Of a stretch of 23,220 nt of DNA, positions 1-8,480 are shown piece after piece. Source of the DNA: Bacteroidota bacterium (GTDB lineage: Bacteria; Bacteroidota; Bacteroidia; Bacteroidales; Prolixibacteraceae); assembly GCA_013203755.1 (NCBI GenBank), contig JABMPI010000642.1:1-23220 (forward strand), read 5' to 3'. Under the pieces are notes generated by a model that saw only the letters and a program-made list of their open reading frames with translations, was not told the origin of the DNA and ran no database searches. Position numbers and translations under genes: made by a program. The stretch's first letter is position 1, and each line of letters opens with the position of its first letter.

Positions 1-2
1 AT

Positions 3-1946
3 CCAAAACTCATTTTCAAAATTACGATTAATTACAACGACGGAACAACAAAAACCATAGTTTCAGATAAAAATTGCAAAGTAGCCCCCTCTCCTATTAC
101 TTTTAGTAGTATTTATGGTGGAGAAGATTACGATGCCCGACTTGAGAAAAACGGTTGGAGTACACCCAAATTTAATGATTCGGAATGGCAAAACCCGGTA
201 TTGATTAACGAGAGCACAAACACTCTTGAACCGGAACTTGATAACCCTTTGCAAATAATGCAGGAGTTTGATGTACAGAAAATTTCCACATCGCAAACAG
301 GGAAAATAATCTATGATTTTGGACAAAATGCATCGGGAATAATTTCATTGAAAGTGAAAGGAAACCGCGGCACACAAATACTTATTCGCCCGGATGAGCT
401 GATTAATGAGGAAGGAAATATTACACAACGCAGCGGCGGTGGTCCGTACGAGTTTAACTACACATTAAAAGGTGATGGTATTGAAGAGTGGCAACCACGG
501 TTCACCTACTACGGATTTAGATATGCTTCTGTTGAAATTATTGAACCGGAAAATGCAAAAAACAAAACTGAGATTGTAAGCTTAAAAATGCTTCACACCC
601 GCAACTCTGCACCAACTGTAGGTTCTTTTAGCTGCTCCGACACACTATTCAACCAAACATTTGAATTAATTAATTGGGGAATAAAAAGCAACATGGCTAG
701 TGTTGCCACCGACTGCCCCCATCGCGAAAAGCTGGGCTGGCTTGAACAAACGTACCTCATTGGGCCATCGATGCACTATAATTTTGACATTCATAAAATG
801 TACAGCAAAATTATTACCGATATGATGGACTCTCAGCTCGACAACGGTTTAGTTCCCGACATTGCACCGGAATATGTAGAGTTCGAGAGTGGTTTTCGCG
901 ACTCACCCGAATGGGGAAGCGCATCGGTAATTATTCCCTGGCAAATGTATAACTGGTATGGCGATAAACAAGTTTTAGAGAAAGCCTACCCGATGATGAA
1001 AAGGTACGTCGATTACCTTCATAAAAAATCGAAAGGTAATTTACTGGAGCATGGTTTAGGCGATTGGTACGATCTTGGTCCCAAGCACCCGGGAGAAGCC
1101 CAACTTACGCCAAAAGCAGTTACAGCAACGTCGGTCTACTATTACGATCTTTTAATTCTTACTAAAGCTGCTGAATTGTTTGGACAAAAAAAGGACGTCG
1201 ATAAATACAAAGGAATTTCTTTACAAGTACAAAAAGCATTTCTTAAACAGTTTTTCAATGCTAAAACAGGAATTGTTTCTACCGGAAGCCAAACTGCTTA
1301 TGCCATGCCATTATACACCGGACTAATTCCGAAAGAAGATCAGGGACAAGTATTCGACAACCTGATAAAATCCATTCAAAAAAATGATTATGCTTTAACA
1401 TCGGGCGACATTGGATATCATTTTCTGGTTCGTGTTTTGAGTGAAAACGGCCGTTCAGATATTTTGTATAAAATGAATAACAGAAGCGATCGCCCCGGAT
1501 ATGGTTTTCAGCTAAAACAAGGCGCTACGTCGCTTACCGAAAGTTGGGCGGCCCTAAAAGATGTATCGAACAACCACATGATGCTGGGGCATTTAATGGA
1601 ATGGTTTTATTCCGGACTTGGGGGAATTTACCAGGCCGAAAATTCGGTTGGGTACAAGGAGATTATAATTGCTCCAAAAACTGTTGGAGAAATTAATTGG
1701 GTAAAATGTTCCTATAATTCTGTTAATGGAGTTATTTCTTCGGAATGGGAAATAGAAAATTCTTCGTTTATATTAAACCTGGAAATACCGAAAAATACAA
1801 AGGCGACTGTAATTTTGCCCAAAAAATATACCAATTCAAAAAGATACGTAATTACAGATTTTAGTAAGGGAGAAAAAATGGAAATTCAATCGGCAAATGG
1901 CAAACTAAAGTTAGATTCCGGGAAATACAAAGTTGTAACAAAATAA
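3..1946 (+). CDS. Alpha-L-rhamnosidase, GH78 family (5' end outside window)
   Basis: This enzyme hydrolyses terminal alpha-L-rhamnose from glycans or glycosides. The reading frame is open to the left edge, so the start lies outside the window. The in-window part begins in the N-terminal region with the motif YGGEDYDAR followed by a tryptophan-rich stretch, typical of bacterial rhamnosidases. The (alpha/alpha)6 catalytic domain carries the signature DCPHREKLGW at about 711-740, which supplies the acidic residues of the family's active site. A second glutamate lies in TSLTESW at about 1530-1550, the expected position of the general base. The C-terminal beta-sandwich ends at the TAA. A TTG at 201 could be mistaken for a start, but the conserved N-terminal motif lies upstream of it. 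Glycan-degrading Bacteroidota often place such genes in polysaccharide utilisation loci, but no SusC/SusD gene is visible here. Confidence 0.93.
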   Translation, partial: PKLIFKITINYNDGTTKTIVSDKNCKVAPSPITFSSIYGGEDYDARLEKNGWSTPKFNDSEWQNPVLINESTNTLEPELDNPLQIMQEFDVQKISTSQTGKIIYDFGQNASGIISLKVKGNRGTQILIRPDELINEEGNITQRSGGGPYEFNYTLKGDGIEEWQPRFTYYGFRYASVEIIEPENAKNKTEIVSLKMLHTRNSAPTVGSFSCSDTLFNQTFELINWGIKSNMASVATDCPHREKLGWLEQTYLIGPSMHYNFDIHKMYSKIITDMMDSQLDNGLVPDIAPEYVEFESGFRDSPEWGSASVIIPWQMYNWYGDKQVLEKAYPMMKRYVDYLHKKSKGNLLEHGLGDWYDLGPKHPGEAQLTPKAVTATSVYYYDLLILTKAAELFGQKKDVDKYKGISLQVQKAFLKQFFNAKTGIVSTGSQTAYAMPLYTGLIPKEDQGQVFDNLIKSIQKNDYALTSGDIGYHFLVRVLSENGRSDILYKMNNRSDRPGYGFQLKQGATSLTESWAALKDVSNNHMMLGHLMEWFYSGLGGIYQAENSVGYKEIIIAPKTVGEINWVKCSYNSVNGVISSEWEIENSSFILNLEIPKNTKATVILPKKYTNSKRYVITDFSKGEKMEIQSANGKLKLDSGKYKVVTK

Positions 1947-2119
1947 GTTACTACGTATTAATATTCAATCATTTGCGTTATGAATAAAATTCGGATGAAA
2001 AGCACAAAATAACAATTCACAAACATCAAAAAGTATTGAGAACAGAACAACGCATTTTAATTTCATAAAAACATCTAATAATATTTAAGATAACCCGATA
2101 TTCTGTAGGATACAAGTTA

Positions 2120-2158
2120 TTAACCCGCATTGTTCATCTGCCAAATAATGCAGGTTAA
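2120..2158. repeat. Imperfect inverted repeat (possible hairpin)
   Basis: TTAACCCGCATT (2120-2131) and AATGCAGGTTAA (2147-2158) are complementary at 11 of 12 positions around a 15-nt loop. There is no adjacent T-run, so it is not a classical intrinsic terminator. It could be an RNA-end or regulatory structure after the rhamnosidase gene. Confidence 0.45.
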
Positions 2159-2466
2159 ACACTTTAATTCGTTATACCCAAAAGTAAGTAAAATTAGAAA
2201 TTATGAATGCAAAGGAATTTCACAGCTACCACAGTTTTTTAGCAATCTTTTTTTTTTGATTCTAATATTTCTTGCAATTAAACAATATCCTTATTAGTTT
2301 TAGAGCAGCCATTAGACTGATAATTTATGTATAATTCAAAAAAAATAATCTATAATTTTACATAACATTAATCGGGGTACACAAATAAATAGTAGTTGAA
2401 TGGTTTCTGAAAGGGAATTCAGAATTTGGGAAAGATAAAATTCTAACAATTAAAAACAAAAAGTAG

Positions 2467-2496
2467 TTGTTCGACAAATCTATAATTCTATCTTTC
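2467..2496 (+). promoter_or_regulatory. Possible Bacteroidota-type promoter for the histidine kinase
   Basis: A TTG at 2467-2469 and TATCTTTC at 2489-2496 are separated by 19 bp. This resembles the -33 TTG / -7 TAnnTTTG pattern of the group, with one mismatch in the last base of the -7 box. The predicted transcript start would be about 38 nt before the ATG at 2541 and would make TTG 2514 a poor start. Confidence 0.35.
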
Positions 2497-2540
2497 AGTT
2501 TTTAACCTATGCATTGATAAACGATTCTTTATTTTTGAGC

Positions 2541-5219
2541 ATGAATATATTTGCTTTTTTAAGCCTGTTGTCTACAATATTTATAACTACAATTGGTATA
2601 GTTGTATTTTTAAATTCAAGCCGCAATAGCAATACCTTTCTATTTCTTTTACTTACAATTGCAGTAGCACTTTTAAATCTAAGTCAATTCCAAATGCGCT
2701 TAGCTTCAGACTCTTTCGAAGCGCTAATTTGGTCGAAGCTATATTCTGTTTGGCCATTTGCTTTGGCTATTTCTGTTCATTTTGTAACCGAATTAAATAG
2801 AAATATTCGCCGACCAAAACAATTCCGTTTATTAGTGTATCTCCCAGCATGCATTTTAACATATATTCAATTTTCTACCCAATTAATTGCTTTACCTCCA
2901 ATAGAAAAATACTGGGGTTGGTCTATTGAATATAAAATGGGACCAATTAACTACATTGCAATTGTAGCTGGAGTAACTTATTGGCTGACCATTTTAACAA
3001 CTCTGCTGTTATACAATAAAAAACTTACTGGTAAGCCAAAAAAACAATCTAAAATTATTTTTATTGGATTCTTGTTCTTTTTTATAACAACTCTGTTAAC
3101 TGATATTATTTTCCCTCAATTCCATTTAAATATCCCTGAATTTGGAAATATATTTGGAATTATCACCTTTTTATTAATTGGTTATGGAATTTGGCGATAT
3201 GATATATTTATAATCAGCCACGATTCTATTTCAAGTAAATTATTCTCTTCCATTTCAAACTATCTGATTTTGGTTGATGAGAATAAAACAATTCTTGAGA
3301 TTAACCATAAGTTACTTGACCTTCTCCAATATACTCATGAACAGGTAGTAGGGCAAAAATTAAATTATTTGCTTGAAAATAGCCTACAAGAAAAAAATCC
3401 ATTAAACCAGGATACCACAACATCTGCCGAATTTACTAACGAAAAGATTTTATTTAAAAATAAACACGGCATTGCAGTTAAGCTAACGTTTTCAGCTTCT
3501 CTAATAAAGATTGATAATAGTACTAAAACAGGGTTAGTTTACATCGGAACCGACGAAAGACTAAATATACTACATCAACAATCGTTTGAAGAGAACAAAA
3601 GACATACCCGTTTTTTAGCTGAAGCAGCATTGGATATGTTTCTATTTAAAAGGAAAGAAGATGTCTACCATTATGTTACCGAACACATTTACAACCTATT
3701 AAACAAAGAAGCAATTGTTACGTGTGCTCAATTTAACGACAAAGGCAAGAAGAGCCAATGGGAGATAAAATCGATAACTGGCATCAATACAAAATTTAGA
3801 GGTTTAATTAAGTTACTAGGTTTTGATCCGCTTAGTTTGAAATCGACTTCATTAAAAGATTATGATAGAAAAATTAAAGAAGGAAAATTAACAAGACTGG
3901 AACTTGACTTTGAGAAATTAACCAATGGATTAATTTCGAATAAAACAGGTAACAAACTAAAAAAACTTTTAAGTATAAAAGATGTGAATTTTATTAGTAT
4001 GCAACACGGAAAATACGTTTTCGGTACAATTACTATACTAACAAAACCCACAGCACCAAAGGTAAACCACGAACTTATCGAGTCTTTTATGGCTATTGCA
4101 TCTTTAGTTTTAAACAGACAAAATACTGAAATTGAGTTAAGTAAAAGCGAAAAACTTTTTCGGTCTATTGTAGAAAATTCTCAGGCATCAATATTTATTA
4201 TCGACACAAACGGAGAAATAATTTTAGCCGAAGGAGAAGAAATGAATAAATTGGGTATGTCTCCCCAGGAGATAAAAGGGAATTCGATATATAAACTTGC
4301 AAAAAATAATACATTTATACTAGAAGCGGTAAAGAGTGCATTAAATGGAGAAATTTTCACAACATTACTTAGCTACAAAAAATACCATTTCAATATAACT
4401 TTCACTCCTTTTTATAACGACAAAAAGGAATTTATTGGAACACTTGGTATGGCGAATGACATTACAAATCGTGTAAATTCAGAGATTAAACTGAAAGAAC
4501 TAAGCGAGATGCAAACCAAACTTATCTCAATTGTAGGTCACGATTTAAGAAGTTCCATATCTAATGTAATAAGCTTTTCCGATATAATCCTTACTGACTT
4601 TAACACTTTTCCCAAAAATCAAATTCAGGAATTTATAAACTTAATTAAGCACTCAGCCAATAACGGAAATGTAATTTTAAGTGGATTAATTGAATGGCAT
4701 AAAACTGTTCAAAACAAATCAGCTGTTCAATTCGAGCATTTTTGCCCAAAAGAAACTGCGGCCGAAGCCATTGAGCAAGTTATTCTATTCGCAGACAAAA
4801 AAAATATAAGTATTGCAAATAATATAGAGGAATCAATTTCAATTTTTGCAGATAAAAATATGATATTAACCGTGCTTAGAAATTTACTATCGAACTCGGT
4901 AAAGTTTACAAATCAGCAGGGTGAAATAACAATTCAAACAACTTCAAACACTGATATAGTGAAAATTTTTGTGACCGATAATGGAAATGGCATGACTGAA
5001 AAACAATTAAATTCCTTGTTTGATTTTAGTAATATTTTTGTGGGACAGGGAACTGCAGGCGAAGCAGGAAGTGGTTTGGGGCTTCAAATTTGTAAATATT
5101 TAGTTGAGAGAAATAATGGTACAATCTCCGTAGAAAGTACAATCGATAAAGGAAGTATTTTTACGATCACTATTCCCATTCATAAAAATTCAGAGCTTAA
5201 AGAAACCAATAAGGATTAA
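2541..5219 (+). CDS. Membrane-bound PAS/GAF sensor histidine kinase
   Basis: An orphan two-component sensor kinase of 892 residues from ATG 2541 (a TTG at 2514 is nine codons upstream). The first ~225 residues form about seven hydrophobic segments, resembling the 7TM N-terminal region of histidine kinases, and end in a YGIWRYDIFI segment. A PAS domain (~240-335), a GAF-like region (~355-530) and a second PAS domain (~533-645, from SEKLFRSIVENSQ) follow. The kinase core is complete: H-box GHDLRSS with the phospho-acceptor His at residue ~667, N-box NLLSNS at ~781, G1 box DNGNGM at ~813 and G2 box GSGLGL at ~843. There is no receiver domain and no response regulator gene next to it, so the partner is encoded elsewhere. 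Domain boundaries are estimates by eye. The ligand is unknown. Confidence 0.88.
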   Translation: MNIFAFLSLLSTIFITTIGIVVFLNSSRNSNTFLFLLLTIAVALLNLSQFQMRLASDSFEALIWSKLYSVWPFALAISVHFVTELNRNIRRPKQFRLLVYLPACILTYIQFSTQLIALPPIEKYWGWSIEYKMGPINYIAIVAGVTYWLTILTTLLLYNKKLTGKPKKQSKIIFIGFLFFFITTLLTDIIFPQFHLNIPEFGNIFGIITFLLIGYGIWRYDIFIISHDSISSKLFSSISNYLILVDENKTILEINHKLLDLLQYTHEQVVGQKLNYLLENSLQEKNPLNQDTTTSAEFTNEKILFKNKHGIAVKLTFSASLIKIDNSTKTGLVYIGTDERLNILHQQSFEENKRHTRFLAEAALDMFLFKRKEDVYHYVTEHIYNLLNKEAIVTCAQFNDKGKKSQWEIKSITGINTKFRGLIKLLGFDPLSLKSTSLKDYDRKIKEGKLTRLELDFEKLTNGLISNKTGNKLKKLLSIKDVNFISMQHGKYVFGTITILTKPTAPKVNHELIESFMAIASLVLNRQNTEIELSKSEKLFRSIVENSQASIFIIDTNGEIILAEGEEMNKLGMSPQEIKGNSIYKLAKNNTFILEAVKSALNGEIFTTLLSYKKYHFNITFTPFYNDKKEFIGTLGMANDITNRVNSEIKLKELSEMQTKLISIVGHDLRSSISNVISFSDIILTDFNTFPKNQIQEFINLIKHSANNGNVILSGLIEWHKTVQNKSAVQFEHFCPKETAAEAIEQVILFADKKNISIANNIEESISIFADKNMILTVLRNLLSNSVKFTNQQGEITIQTTSNTDIVKIFVTDNGNGMTEKQLNSLFDFSNIFVGQGTAGEAGSGLGLQICKYLVERNNGTISVESTIDKGSIFTITIPIHKNSELKETNKD

Positions 5220-5285
5220 GTGACAAGGAGATTTTTATGAATTAGTATACAAAATTATATTCTTGAAAATTCTCTCTTTCATTTC

Positions 5286-5319
5286 AAAAAAAAGCTCCTC
5301 CAAATAGGAAGAAGCTTTT
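5286..5319. terminator. Bidirectional intrinsic terminator
   Basis: AAAAGCT (5290-5296) pairs with AGCTTTT (5313-5319), with CCTCC/GGAAG partly extending the stem. An A-run precedes it on the left and T residues follow on the right, so it can serve both the rightward kinase gene and the leftward oxidoreductase operon, which converge here. Confidence 0.7.
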
Positions 5320-5340
5320 GAACATAAGTGGTAATATTAT

Positions 5341-5892
5341 TTATACTTCTTGAACTAATTCCACAATTTCCTGCCCCTTTTTAATGGCCTCTAAATTTAT
5401 TGGAATCAGTTTATGGTAACGTTCCGGCAATGATTTTTCCAATCCTTTTTCAACATTATCTAACGATAAAATGGGGCGTACTTTTAGGTAGCTTCCAAAA
5501 ACAATCATATTGAATACTTTTGGATTTCCCATTTCAATAGCTGCTTTTGTACCTTCAACCTTAAAAATATTGATGTCGTCGCGTGTGGGTGGAGTTAATA
5601 CGCCGGTCGGGTCGTACAACAATATGCCTCCAGGTTTTACTGCACTTTCAAACTTATCCATACTCTGTTGATTCAGAATAATAGCTGTGTCAAATTCATG
5701 TAATATGGGTGAACTTATACGTGTGTCGCTTATAATCACAGTTACATTTGCTGTTCCCCCGCGCATTTCAGGGCCGTAAGAAGGAAACCAAGTTACTTCT
5801 TTGTCTTCCATAATTCCGGAATATGCCAGAATTTTGCCCATGGAAAGAACACCTTGTCCTCCAAAACCGGAAATTATCATCTCTTCAGTCAT
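5341..5892 (-). CDS. 2-oxoacid:ferredoxin oxidoreductase, gamma subunit
   Basis: The catalytic gamma subunit (183 aa) of a 2-oxoacid:acceptor oxidoreductase, which oxidatively decarboxylates a 2-oxoacid to acyl-CoA with ferredoxin as electron acceptor, or runs in reverse. The N-terminal GFGGQGV and the YGPEMRGG motif are diagnostic of the family. It is the last gene of a four-gene leftward operon and starts 11 bp after the beta stop. Subunit order and sequence style match the VorB/VorA/VorC or KorABC types. The substrate (branched-chain 2-oxoacid, 2-oxoglutarate or an aryl 2-oxoacid) cannot be decided from sequence by eye. Confidence 0.92.
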   Translation of the reverse strand: MTEEMIISGFGGQGVLSMGKILAYSGIMEDKEVTWFPSYGPEMRGGTANVTVIISDTRISSPILHEFDTAIILNQQSMDKFESAVKPGGILLYDPTGVLTPPTRDDINIFKVEGTKAAIEMGNPKVFNMIVFGSYLKVRPILSLDNVEKGLEKSLPERYHKLIPINLEAIKKGQEIVELVQEV

Positions 5893-5903
5893 AATGTTCG
5901 CTT

Positions 5904-6692
5904 TTAGTTTTCTGAAATGTGTTCACCTTTTACACTGTCTTTCAAATCGCCAAGTGGATAATACGGAAACATATTCTCCTCCATCCATTTATTTGAAGCC
6001 ACAGGAGTCATTTTCCAACCAGAACTGCAGGTTGAGACAACTTCGACAAAAGACGTTCCTTTTTTATCCAGTACATTCTGAATCGCTTTTTTTAATGTCT
6101 TTTTACACTTTCGTACTGCTCCGGCAGTGTGAACAGCCTGACGTGTAACATATGATGTTCCTGGCAATTGAGCAATAAGATTTGTGATTTTTAATGGATA
6201 ACCATTTCGTTCCACATCTCGTCCGGTTGGTGTTGTAGAAGTCACCATTCCTTCCAACGAAGTTGGTGCCATTTGTCCACCGGTCATTCCATAAATTCCA
6301 TTATTTATGAATATCACCAAAATGTTTTCACCACGGTTACAAGCGTGTATAATTTCGGCTGCTCCAATAGATGCCAAATCGCCATCGCCCTGATAGGTAA
6401 ATACAAAACTATCAGGTTTTAAACGAGCCACTCCGGTTGCAACAGCGGGTGCTCTTCCATGGGCTGCTTCCTGCCAGTCGATATCTAAATATTTGTACAT
6501 AAAAACAGCACAACCCACAGGAGCAATTCCAATGGTTTTTTCCTGAATACCTAACTCGTCAATTAATTCAGCTAATATTTTATGAACCACCCCGTGCGAA
6601 CAGCCCGGACAGTAATGCATAATATCATCCTCAAGAATTCGCGACTTGTCGTAAATCAGGTTTTCCGGTTTAATAAGATCTTTTAACTCCAT
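5904..6692 (-). CDS. 2-oxoacid:ferredoxin oxidoreductase, beta (TPP-binding) subunit
   Basis: The thiamine-diphosphate subunit (262 aa). It has YCPGCSHG near residue 27, contributing cysteines for an iron-sulfur cluster, and the TPP/Mg motif GDGDLASIG followed by the INNGIYGMTGGQ segment. The start codon lies 23 bp inside the alpha gene, which suggests translational coupling. The TSTTPTGRD segment is typical of the Vor/Kor beta subunits. It works with the alpha and gamma subunits and the small ferredoxin encoded upstream. Confidence 0.94.
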   Translation of the reverse strand: MELKDLIKPENLIYDKSRILEDDIMHYCPGCSHGVVHKILAELIDELGIQEKTIGIAPVGCAVFMYKYLDIDWQEAAHGRAPAVATGVARLKPDSFVFTYQGDGDLASIGAAEIIHACNRGENILVIFINNGIYGMTGGQMAPTSLEGMVTSTTPTGRDVERNGYPLKITNLIAQLPGTSYVTRQAVHTAGAVRKCKKTLKKAIQNVLDKKGTSFVEVVSTCSSGWKMTPVASNKWMEENMFPYYPLGDLKDSVKGEHISEN

Positions 6693-7791
6693 AACTTAAT
6701 TCCCACGAAAATTTATCTTCCAAAGCTTCGACAACCTCACCTGGCGAAGGAATAATTCCTCCCATTCTTCCAAAATAGTTCACTCTTGCATTGCTTCCGG
6801 CTTCGTAAACAGCAAGTTTTATATCTTCTACCATTTGACCTGCACTCATCTCAACAGACAAAAAACCTTTTGCCTTGCGTGTCAACTCTTTAATAATTGC
6901 ATTCGGGAAAGGGAAAAGCGTAATTGGCCGAAGTAAGCCAACTTTTAATCCCTTGGCTCGAGCTATTTCCACCGATTTCTGGCAAACCCTCGCCGAAGTT
7001 CCAAATGCCACTATAATATATTCTGCATCTTCGCATTGAATCAATTCGTATCTTGATTCTTGCTCTTCCATCAATTTGTATTTTTCCTGAAAACGGCGAT
7101 TTTTAGCCTCCATAACATCTGAGTCCATCTCCAATGAGGTAATTACATTTTTCTTTCGTGAAGCTGGTTTTCCGGTAGTTGCCCAATCGCCTGATATTTT
7201 ATGAATCTCCTCGTCAGTCCAGCGTGGTTTAAAATCGGATAATTCAACTTTCTCCATCATTTGCCCCATAGCACCGTCGGTTAAAATCATTGCCGGGTTT
7301 CTGTATTTAAAAGCCAGTTCAAATCCTAAATCAACAAAATCATTCATCTCCTGAACCGAAGCAGGTGCCAAAACAATTAATTTATAATCGCCATGACCGC
7401 CTCCTTTTATCGCCTGAAAATAATCGGCTTGCGAAGGCTGAATAGTTCCCAACCCGGGACCACCACGTTGAACGTTTACAATTAAGCATGGAAGTTCGGA
7501 ACCAGCGATGTATGAAATTCCTTCGGACATTAAACTAATTCCCGGACTGGAAGATGAAGTCATCGCTTTTTTACCGGCACCGGCTGCACCATAAACCATA
7601 TTAATGGAAGCTACTTCACTTTCGGCTTGAAGAACAACCATTCCTGTTTCGTTCCAGGGCTGACGCAGCATTAAGGTTTCCATCACTTCGGATTGAGGTG
7701 TAATGGGATAGCCAAAATAACCGTCGCATCCGCAGCGAATGGCCGCTTCAGCCAGCACCTCATTTCCTTTCATTAATCTTAATTCTCCCAT
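6670..7791 (-). CDS. 2-oxoacid:ferredoxin oxidoreductase, alpha subunit (VorB/KorA-like)
   Basis: The alpha subunit (373 aa), carrying the pyrimidine-binding part of the TPP site. The N-terminus MKGNEVLAEAAIRCGCDGYF followed by YPITPQSE is the classical opening of this family. The C-terminal part from ~235 has the transketolase-C-like domain (EYIIVAFGTSAR). Start ATG 7791 matches family N-termini. The 86-bp gap to the ferredoxin gene upstream holds AT-rich direct repeats. Similar proteins are named 3-methyl-2-oxobutanoate dehydrogenase VorB in Bacteroidota, but the substrate is an inference. Confidence 0.93.
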   Translation of the reverse strand: MGELRLMKGNEVLAEAAIRCGCDGYFGYPITPQSEVMETLMLRQPWNETGMVVLQAESEVASINMVYGAAGAGKKAMTSSSSPGISLMSEGISYIAGSELPCLIVNVQRGGPGLGTIQPSQADYFQAIKGGGHGDYKLIVLAPASVQEMNDFVDLGFELAFKYRNPAMILTDGAMGQMMEKVELSDFKPRWTDEEIHKISGDWATTGKPASRKKNVITSLEMDSDVMEAKNRRFQEKYKLMEEQESRYELIQCEDAEYIIVAFGTSARVCQKSVEIARAKGLKVGLLRPITLFPFPNAIIKELTRKAKGFLSVEMSAGQMVEDIKLAVYEAGSNARVNYFGRMGGIIPSPGEVVEALEDKFSWELSYGVKRSY

Positions 7792-7795
7792 AAAT

Positions 7796-7829
7796 TAATT
7801 TATTATTGTCTATTGATAATTTATTATTG
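7796..7829. repeat. 13-bp direct repeat in the ferredoxin-alpha gap
   Basis: TAATTTATTATTG occurs at 7796-7808 and again at 7817-7829, 8 bp apart. The surrounding gap is low-complexity AT DNA with further CAATAATC-like units up to about 7860. Confidence 0.7.
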
Positions 7830-7877
7830 ACGAATTGTAATCCAATAATCAATAATCATTCATAATTAATAAATCGA

Positions 7878-8102
7878 CTATACTTTCACTCTGTAAATGG
7901 TTAAACAAGTATCCGGACAAACAACGCCACAGTTGGAGCATCCATTGCATGCTTCCGGGTTTTTCATATATGAATAATGATACCCTCTGCTATTAACTTC
8001 GTTGTGTAAGCTTAAAACATCTTGCGGACAAGCTTCAACACACAGGCTACAACCTTTACATCCTTCTTTATCAACTACTACCGCTCCTTGTACTTTTGCC
8101 AT
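7878..8102 (-). CDS. Two-[4Fe-4S] ferredoxin subunit of the oxidoreductase
   Basis: A 74-residue bacterial-type ferredoxin, first gene of the operon. Two cluster motifs are visible, CKGCSLCVEACP and CNGCSNCGVVCP, so it should bind two [4Fe-4S] clusters and act as the electron-transfer delta subunit. I chose ATG 8102 (MAKVQGAVVVDKEG) because the family begins this way. A longer frame to 8189 would add 29 hydrophobic residues with no family counterpart, and AT-rich leader DNA explains it better. Confidence 0.92.
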   Translation of the reverse strand: MAKVQGAVVVDKEGCKGCSLCVEACPQDVLSLHNEVNSRGYHYSYMKNPEACNGCSNCGVVCPDTCLTIYRVKV

Positions 8103-8203
8103 TTTCCAGTAATTTTCTGCTAAAATTAGTAACCCTAATACACTAAAAACAAAATAAATATCAGGTTCTGAAACAATATTCAATAACACTTAAAATCTAT
8201 AAC

Positions 8204-8220
8204 GTAAATAGCGTATTTAC
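8204..8220. promoter_or_regulatory. 17-bp palindrome in the Vor leader (candidate operator)
   Basis: GTAAATA and TATTTAC form a perfect 7-bp dyad around GCG. It lies downstream of the predicted transcription start and about 100 bp before the ferredoxin start, where a repressor or RNA structure could act. It matches no operator I can name. Confidence 0.4.
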
Positions 8221-8271
8221 TTTCAGATTCTAATTTTACAACAGTTATTAAATTGAATTTTACGCGTATAA

Positions 8272-8279
8272 CAAAATTA
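8272..8279 (-). promoter_or_regulatory. TAnnTTTG promoter box for the ferredoxin/Vor operon
   Basis: The minus strand reads TAATTTTG, an exact match to the Bacteroidota -7 consensus, giving a predicted start near 8266 and a leader of ~160 nt. The nearest -33 TTG (complement of CAA at 8303-8305) is 23 bp away, at the long limit, and lies within the GCAAC-N4-GTTGC dyad. Confidence 0.45.
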
Positions 8280-8301
8280 TTTTTTCCGCTATAAAATGTA
8301 T

Positions 8302-8315
8302 GCAACTATTGTTGC
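8302..8315. promoter_or_regulatory. Crp/Fnr-type dyad GCAAC-N4-GTTGC
   Basis: A perfect 5-4-5 dyad centred at 8308.5, which is 29.5 bp upstream of the first base of the minus-strand TAnnTTTG box. It resembles the stronger dyad before nrfH in half-site (GCAAC against GTAAC), spacer length and distance to the -7 box. The binding protein is unknown. The Crp-family gene just upstream is the natural candidate. Confidence 0.4.
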
Positions 8316-8480
8316 GTTATGGTTGAGACTGATTATAAATTATCTTTCATTTTATCATGTGTCTTTTTCACTTATACTACGTTGGATTTTCCTTAAATAG
8401 CTAATGCTATAAACGTCAAATCGGCCTGGTATAAGCAAAAAATACTTATAATAATTCTAAAAGACAAATTATAAACAGAC

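Larger units (their letters stand above)
1947..2540. other. Long AT-rich intergenic region
   Basis: About 590 bp without a convincing gene. It holds an imperfect hairpin at 2120-2158 (TTAACCCGCATT against AATGCAGGTTAA, 11 of 12 positions pairing), a run of ten T residues at 2248-2257 inside a tiny reading frame, and a possible promoter for the downstream kinase. Nothing else is recognisable. Confidence 0.6.
8103..8480. other. Regulatory intergenic region upstream of the ferredoxin/Vor operon
   Basis: 378 bp without a gene but dense in small perfect dyads: GTAAATA-3-TATTTAC (8204-8220), GCAAC-4-GTTGC (8302-8315), ATAGC-4-GCTAT (8397-8410) and TATAAG-9-CTTATA (8430-8450). It separates the Crp-family gene from the operon on the same strand and contains a TAATTTTG promoter box on the minus strand. 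Confidence 0.7.

Noticed and set aside
8103..8189. N-terminal membrane extension of the ferredoxin
   Set aside because: The extension lies in AT-rich leader DNA next to promoter signals, and the family starts at the internal ATG 8102.
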